This document shows, piece by piece, positions 58,101 through 64,000 of a stretch of 64,000 bases of DNA. The stretch is from positions 1,533,658-1,597,657 of the forward strand of contig CAADRB010000018.1 of the NCBI GenBank assembly GCA_900708905.1, read 5' to 3'. Under the pieces are notes generated by a model that was given only the letters and a program-made list of their open reading frames with translations, was not told the DNA's origin and did not search any database. The stretch's first letter is position 1; each line of letters begins with the position of its first letter. The translations under genes and the position numbers were made by a program. The DNA is from Hymenolepis diminuta. Lineage: Eukaryota; Platyhelminthes; Cestoda; Cyclophyllidea; Hymenolepididae.

Positions 58101-61100
58101 ATAATAGTTCCTGAATAGAGTTTTAGTGTCAGCCTTGACTTAAATCCAGCTAACTGTGGATTTTTTAAAATGCTATTGACAGTCTTATCTACCTGCTCAT
58201 GGATATAATAAAACATAGCGACTCAAATTAGCTGGACCAGTTTTTCTATAAAATTAACACTCTAACAATCATTGATTATGTAGAACACGAACTCATCAGG
58301 AGACATAGGGATCAAATCACCTGACTTGAGCTTTGTAGTTTCATAAATATGCACCAATACTATCAGATTTAAAGTATAGTAAGTCTCTTGATATCTTCTC
58401 TGCATTATATACTTCTGTTTGACACCCCATTTCTTCTCTTACTAGACTATTTTGATTGAAACTCGTTTTTCACTGCCGGGGGTAATATTGATAATTTTGC
58501 TATTAACGTATAAATGTTGTTTTAAAAAATTATCTGCTCATTGTATAAATAGAATTTAAGAATTAAGATATACTTTTCTATAAAATAAATGTTTTATATA
58601 TTTATATTTATTCTGAAACGAAAAAGCGTCCCTCGAATCAAATCAGTCTAAATTTGCGTAAGGCGCTCTACCCCTTCCCTACCTCATCACCATCTCCAAA
58701 CCAATTAATGAAAATTCATTTGCGCAGCGCTTCTAGATTAAACCAAAGAGAAATAAAGGGCAGTGAGCTTACTGCTTCAGTAATAAATTAATTTGAAAGC
58801 ACAGCTTCAAAGTAAAAATTTATTTGGTCATAAAAGTAATTAAAATAAAAGGTCAATCAAAGCCTTTATAGAAATGGTAAAGAAAAAATGTTAAAATTTT
58901 TCGGTCCAATTTTTTGTTGCTCTTTATATAAAGTGAATTTCAACCATCATAATATATAATACATAATACACATACCATGTAGCATGGTACATAGTAAAAG
59001 TTAAATAAGAAACCTCTTTGGATTGTTTGCGCCATCACTTTTGTTAGGATTTCGCTCAAATAGGGGTGTGTTTTCTGAACTGTCTGATTCAATTTAGGTC
59101 TATATTTTGTAATTTTGAATTAGTCGTACTCAAATTCACAATTATTAATCCAGTTTAATAACATTTTAAATTGATAATAAAGCAGAGTTATTGAAATTGG
59201 GAATTGTTTTAAAAATTAATCTTGTAAAATTTTTACACCAAATGTACATCGGATTACATTCGAATAAATATTTTCATCCTGAACGATTTTCGGGAAAAAA
59301 TGATCGACAAAAAATTACATGACGCAATTTAGAGAAGGCCTGCCTTTCAGAAATCAAAATCGTAAAGTTGTGATGTACTTTTCAAAATGAAAATGAAATG
59401 TATGGTTAAACATTTTCTTCATTCAACACGCGTCTATGATTCCATATAGTTGCCTCAACAAAGGATTAAATAAAGGGTGAAGAACAAATCTTTTATTTTT
59501 TTATAAAAAGATAACAAATTATCAGAAACAACCTCCTTCCTACCCTAGATAGGAACTGTAAATTTTGTGCTTTAATGTAAACATTGAAAATAAGGGGATA
59601 TTTTGAACGAATGTGAAGAAGAAATTTAAAGCTTTTCCACTTAAAATATGGGAAGTTAAATTAAAATGTGTTTCAATAAACATTATTTTATAACAAATCG
59701 GTTACGTAAAAAGTATTCTGACTTATTCAAAGAATATCAAAAACAGTTCAATCCTTATTTATTAACATAATGATAAGTTCGTGCATTTATAAATATTTTC
59801 CTATTACACTATTTGGACAAACAAGTACCTAGAAATAGCTATAGAGATCTTAGGTGAGGGATGAATAAAGAGTTTGAGTTCCTGGATTTCGAGATATTTA
59901 CTTCTTTGCTTTTCGACTAAGAATAACAAGTTTTTCATTTAATAATTTGAAATTTTTTTACATCCGATGTCCGGGTCAAGGGTGACAATATGATATGTGG
60001 CTTTTCACTTGACTTAGTCTTTTATAAAATTTAAAGTGATAGGAAATTGAGCACTAAAAGTCATTGTTCACTGTTATGCTGTAGGGGAACTGTGATCTCT
60101 TGTGGTCAACGAGGCATTTTTTCGTTGTAAAAATTTATGAAATTAAGGAAACTTTAATCTTACGCTCTCGATCAATTTATTACTAACGTGATACTTTATG
60201 GTTTTAATATAATAGGTCTATTTATTTAAAGATGACATGACCATTCTAATCGGAAAAATGGATATGCAGCTTTCGAGTTCTAGTACATTGAGGAGAGAGC
60301 TCCACGAGACTTTGACGTCACCTTATCTGTATTTTGACGATCTTTAAAGCTTCGATACGGTTCTAAAGACAATATTCATGTAAACACTTTCTCTTCATTT
60401 AGTTGAGCAGCCTTGAATTAGGAATAATTATACGAGAGTACACATCCAATGGTTCAAAAAAATGAGAAGAGAGGTTACATAACCAGTTTCTTTGCAAGCT
60501 TGCTGTATCCTACATGGAGTATTTTTAGGTTTACAGGACTCATCAGCGCTTGAGGTGTAGCTAGCCCTACGGCTACTGATTGGCTGGTTTGAAATGTATA
60601 AATATTTACTCAGGAAGAGTTTATCTTGTTTAATACAATTATCTAAAAAGTCTCGTATAAAAGTTATTTTTTACAATAACCATGTTCTGTTACATTATGG
60701 GAGTAAAACGATATGTACATTAGAAGAAGATGATTTATTAGCTTTTATTATCCTTTCGCTTAACGTTGTGCTTGTGCTATCTTGATTTTGTAAAGTATGT
60801 GCAAATTATGACAAAATATTTACTCGTTAAATTACGGTTGTTATTTTACAAATAAATATACTTTTTAATATATTACTTTCCAGTTGAATATGATTCGAAG
60901 GAAAGAGACCAAGTAGACTTGTATTATATAATGAAAGTCAAGACGCATTTCAAAATTTGAGCTTTTTATTCCGGTGGAAAGTTTTAACTTTCTGGGTATA
61001 GTCCGCAGCTTCATATCCTAATTTTCAAATACTCGTTCTAGAATTTATTAACTATTTGATTTATTTGGAAGGTTTATTAGTCACTACAAATTTATTTTCC

Positions 61101-64000
61101 TTCTGTTAAAGAAGATACTCTCAGATAATAAGAGCTTTATTATTTTGACATAACTGAGCCCACAAGAGTTCACCCAAAGTAGAAGACATAATTACTATTC
61201 AAAACTTATTATATAAATGTATACATGCATTTTTGGTTCATCTGAAGTACATCCGTTTTCAGGGAGCGGATAATACTCTCTTGATTGTTCTACAGAATCT
61301 GAGTAAGTTGCCACCGCAGCCTTGAGTTCAGTAAAGGCTCGGCGGAATTCCTCACTGAATTTTAACTATTTCAATGGTTTTTATCAAATGAATCTTTATA
61401 AATACCATACTTGTATTATATCCTCATTCTATCCTGTTTTTATTGGGCAGCCGCCAATCACTCTTATCATTAACTCTTATTTGTTAACTTCTATAACCAT
61501 GTCCTCCAGCCATCTGCTCTCTACTATCAGCTCCTTCTTCAAAAGTCGTCCTGCCTACTTTCATATTTAAAGCCCTCCATTTCCCTCCCACTTTTTTACT
61601 GCTTCCCATTAAATTGCTATTTTTACGATCTACAAGCTGATATCCCACCCAGGAAGAAGAAAAATACGAGTCCTCGTTGTTATAGCGAATACTTGTTGCA
61701 ATTCAACTCGAAATATATAGAGCACAACGTAACATAATGTAAACAATCTGAGGGATAAGTATTGTTTTCAATAATAATGGGAAGAGGCATTTAATAAATA
61801 TTCAAAATCATACTTTTGCCTTGACTATTATGCTTGCATGATTTCGGCACCTTACTCTTTGCAGTCCTTCTTCAGTTGACGATTATTCTATCCTGCTAAG
61901 ACTAATTCTAGTTTCAGTTCCATTACGCAACACTTTCGTTTGTAAGTGTCCTTAAGACCAACACATAGCACCCATTTCTATTATTTCCAGATTCAGATGT
62001 AGAATTTTATTTTCAACATCCTCGTTTATTCGGTTTCACAATGAAATCATCTTAAATTTCAAAATATTAATTTATCAAGATTCCGCCAGAGTTCGCTTTG
62101 AAGAAATAAATACGCCTTACAATAATTTATTTTGATTTAAATTAAATTAATGGATTCTATTAAAATCCTTCTATGAAATTTAGATAAATTGTTTCCTTGA
62201 ACGATAGAAAAAGGGGTTATTTAAGTGCCTCAAATAATAATTTGAAATATCTTTGAAGGAGGATTCTGTGCATTTCCAAACTTATTCTTTATTCGCATTG
62301 ATTATGGAAATACGTTGGCTTTTCCCTCTTTATGGCCCCTACTCAAAATCCCTATCCGTTATATCTAAACGCTTTTATTGATTCCTCCTGTTTATAACCA
62401 TCCCGTTTCATTAAAGGTACATTGCATTCATGCCTCACCCACGTCTTTACCCAAGTGACACACACTTGTTATTTACGGACTCTTACACTTCCCTCTCATC
62501 TCTTAAGTTTCTCATCTCTCCCTCTTATTCGTCTAAATCCTCATGGTGGTGTGATCAATATATTATGGCCTATTCAGCTCTTGGTTCCTTCTCAAAAACT
62601 GTTGTTACCTGCTAATTATTGTCTTAGCTTTTGCAATCAATATCTGGTTCAGTAGTTCCTAAAATTTGCTATATCTTTCGGCTAAATGTGACCTACAATA
62701 TCTTATTATTTGCTAGAACATTAGAACTTTTGAGTAAAATGGATAATTTAAACTCGATAACCAGATAAAAAATCATTCCAAGGATGGTTTCTGTTCTTAA
62801 AGATATAAAAAACGATGAAAAAACAATGCAGTTATAAAACATATATGCTATGAAATTTTTATTTTAAAATTAAGAAGTCATTTCTTAACATAAAATTTTA
62901 CCCTTGTAGTTTGCCTTAAACAACTTGTGATTTTATATTTATTAAATTTCATTTTTATTTTTAGGACTATATTTACCTAAATATGAAATTAAAAATTGTG
63001 AAGAAGTAAATAACGAACAAAATTAATTTTCATTCAAAATGCAATTTTTCAACTAAGCGGCTTACTTTTTAATAATTGTATCCCGATCCCTCTTGATAAT
63101 CTAAGAAGTAACCTGACCTTCTTTGTAATGACGAAAATTTTCGGTAAAATATTCCAATTTTTTCAACAATCATTCAACAAATCTTACAATTAGAATATGT
63201 GATCAAAAACACGCTTCTGAGAATATGTTTTAAAATTATTACATTTCAATTAATTATTTACCGAAAAATAAAGTATGATAATTATGAGTAGTTCGTTGTT
63301 AGCTGTTAAGAGGATCATTAGTCGAGAGTGAACATCTTTGCGTTAGAACTGAACTCTTACAAATTTGTTAATTCTAATTCTACCAAATTTTTGAAAGTGC
63401 TAATGACAACTGAACGATATAAGTTGAGGATTTTAGAAATTTATATTCCGATGAACGAGGCTTTCCATACATATGTATAATAGCATTAGGGGTTCCAATG
63501 TCCAGTCTCCATTTACCAGAAAACAGATGACGGTTTTTCATCTTCTATTTCAAAAGAAATGGAAATGATCTAATTTTCGTAATTCCTAACATATTTAGGC
63601 GTTTATCAACACTCACCTTAGGTAGATGAATTGTATCGTGAAACCATTCTAGTGAGAAAATTGGATTTTGCTGACCCCATTGTTCAGATTTAACTAGAAT
63701 GGCTAATAATTCCACTCGCCGAATAGGCACAAATGGACATAGAACCCATAAACTACAGCTTTGTTAAAAACAGCGCCACCTAACAGGTGTAGTACTTCAG
63801 TTACTGAATGAATTCGTCACTAAAAGGAACTTTAAAATATCCAGTTTAATATTTCTGGAAAAGTGTTACGAAATACCTTAATTTCTGTTGATCAGAGTTA
63901 AATGAAAAATCAGAGCTTTTGCCAAATCTGTTAGTCCATCATGAAACCTTTAATCTCCAACGAACCTAGAAGTACAGAATTGTATCTCTGCCATTAAAAT

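Larger units (their letters stand above)
39093..64000. other. Gene desert with decayed repeats
   Basis: About 25 kb without a convincing gene on either strand. The identified contents are SINE-like pieces near 39.5 and 39.9 kb, two LINE fragments at 50.8-53.2 kb, dispersed repeat A copy 2 at 55.0 kb, a hairpin at 44621-44640 and pyrimidine-rich blocks at about 47080-47360, 61410-61620 and 62320-62650. The rest is AT-rich DNA with stops in all frames. Distant regulatory DNA or long non-coding RNA cannot be judged from sequence alone. Confidence 0.6.

Overview
The window looks like AT-rich, gene-poor nuclear DNA from an invertebrate animal. It carries two multi-exon protein genes with ordinary GT/AG introns and metazoan-type products, set in DNA full of decayed retroelements. 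The style of the Ty3/Gypsy and LINE fossils, the tRNA-like short repeats and the intron layout would fit a parasitic flatworm, but nothing here proves that. There is no sign of operons, bacterial genes, CRISPR arrays or intact rRNA/tRNA genes.

Layout: 1-10773 is intergenic and holds a probable piggyBac-type transposon end (about 180-282) and one copy each of three dispersed repeats. 10774-20054 (minus strand) is a seven-exon riboflavin transporter gene (SLC52A/RFVT family, 547 aa as modelled), with a Ty3/Gypsy fossil lying antisense in its third intron. 20055-21688 is the interval between the two divergent genes. 21689-39092 (plus strand) is a twelve-exon ubiquitin-specific protease gene (peptidase C19, 882 aa as modelled). 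Its catalytic domain is split by an insert of about 475 residues between the two zinc-binding Cys pairs. Its introns hold tRNA-like SINE fragments, a probable second Gypsy (integrase) fossil and a CT microsatellite. 39093-64000 is a gene desert of about 25 kb with SINE-like pieces, two related fragments of one LINE family (about 50800-51228 and 52755-53150), a second copy of one dispersed repeat, and several pyrimidine-rich blocks.

Both gene models were built by hand from splice sites. Every junction keeps frame, and conserved motifs continue across the junctions. The two genes have no evident functional link; they are simply head to head. A shared feature is that each start codon lies only 1-4 nt after a strong-looking 3' splice site. 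The 5' end of each transcript is therefore either a non-coding exon or an added spliced leader.

No clearly new biological system was found. The items most worth a second look are the paired splice-site/start-codon arrangement, the phase-0 exon block encoding the USP insert (with a possible extra cassette exon), and the small repeat families visible inside this one window.
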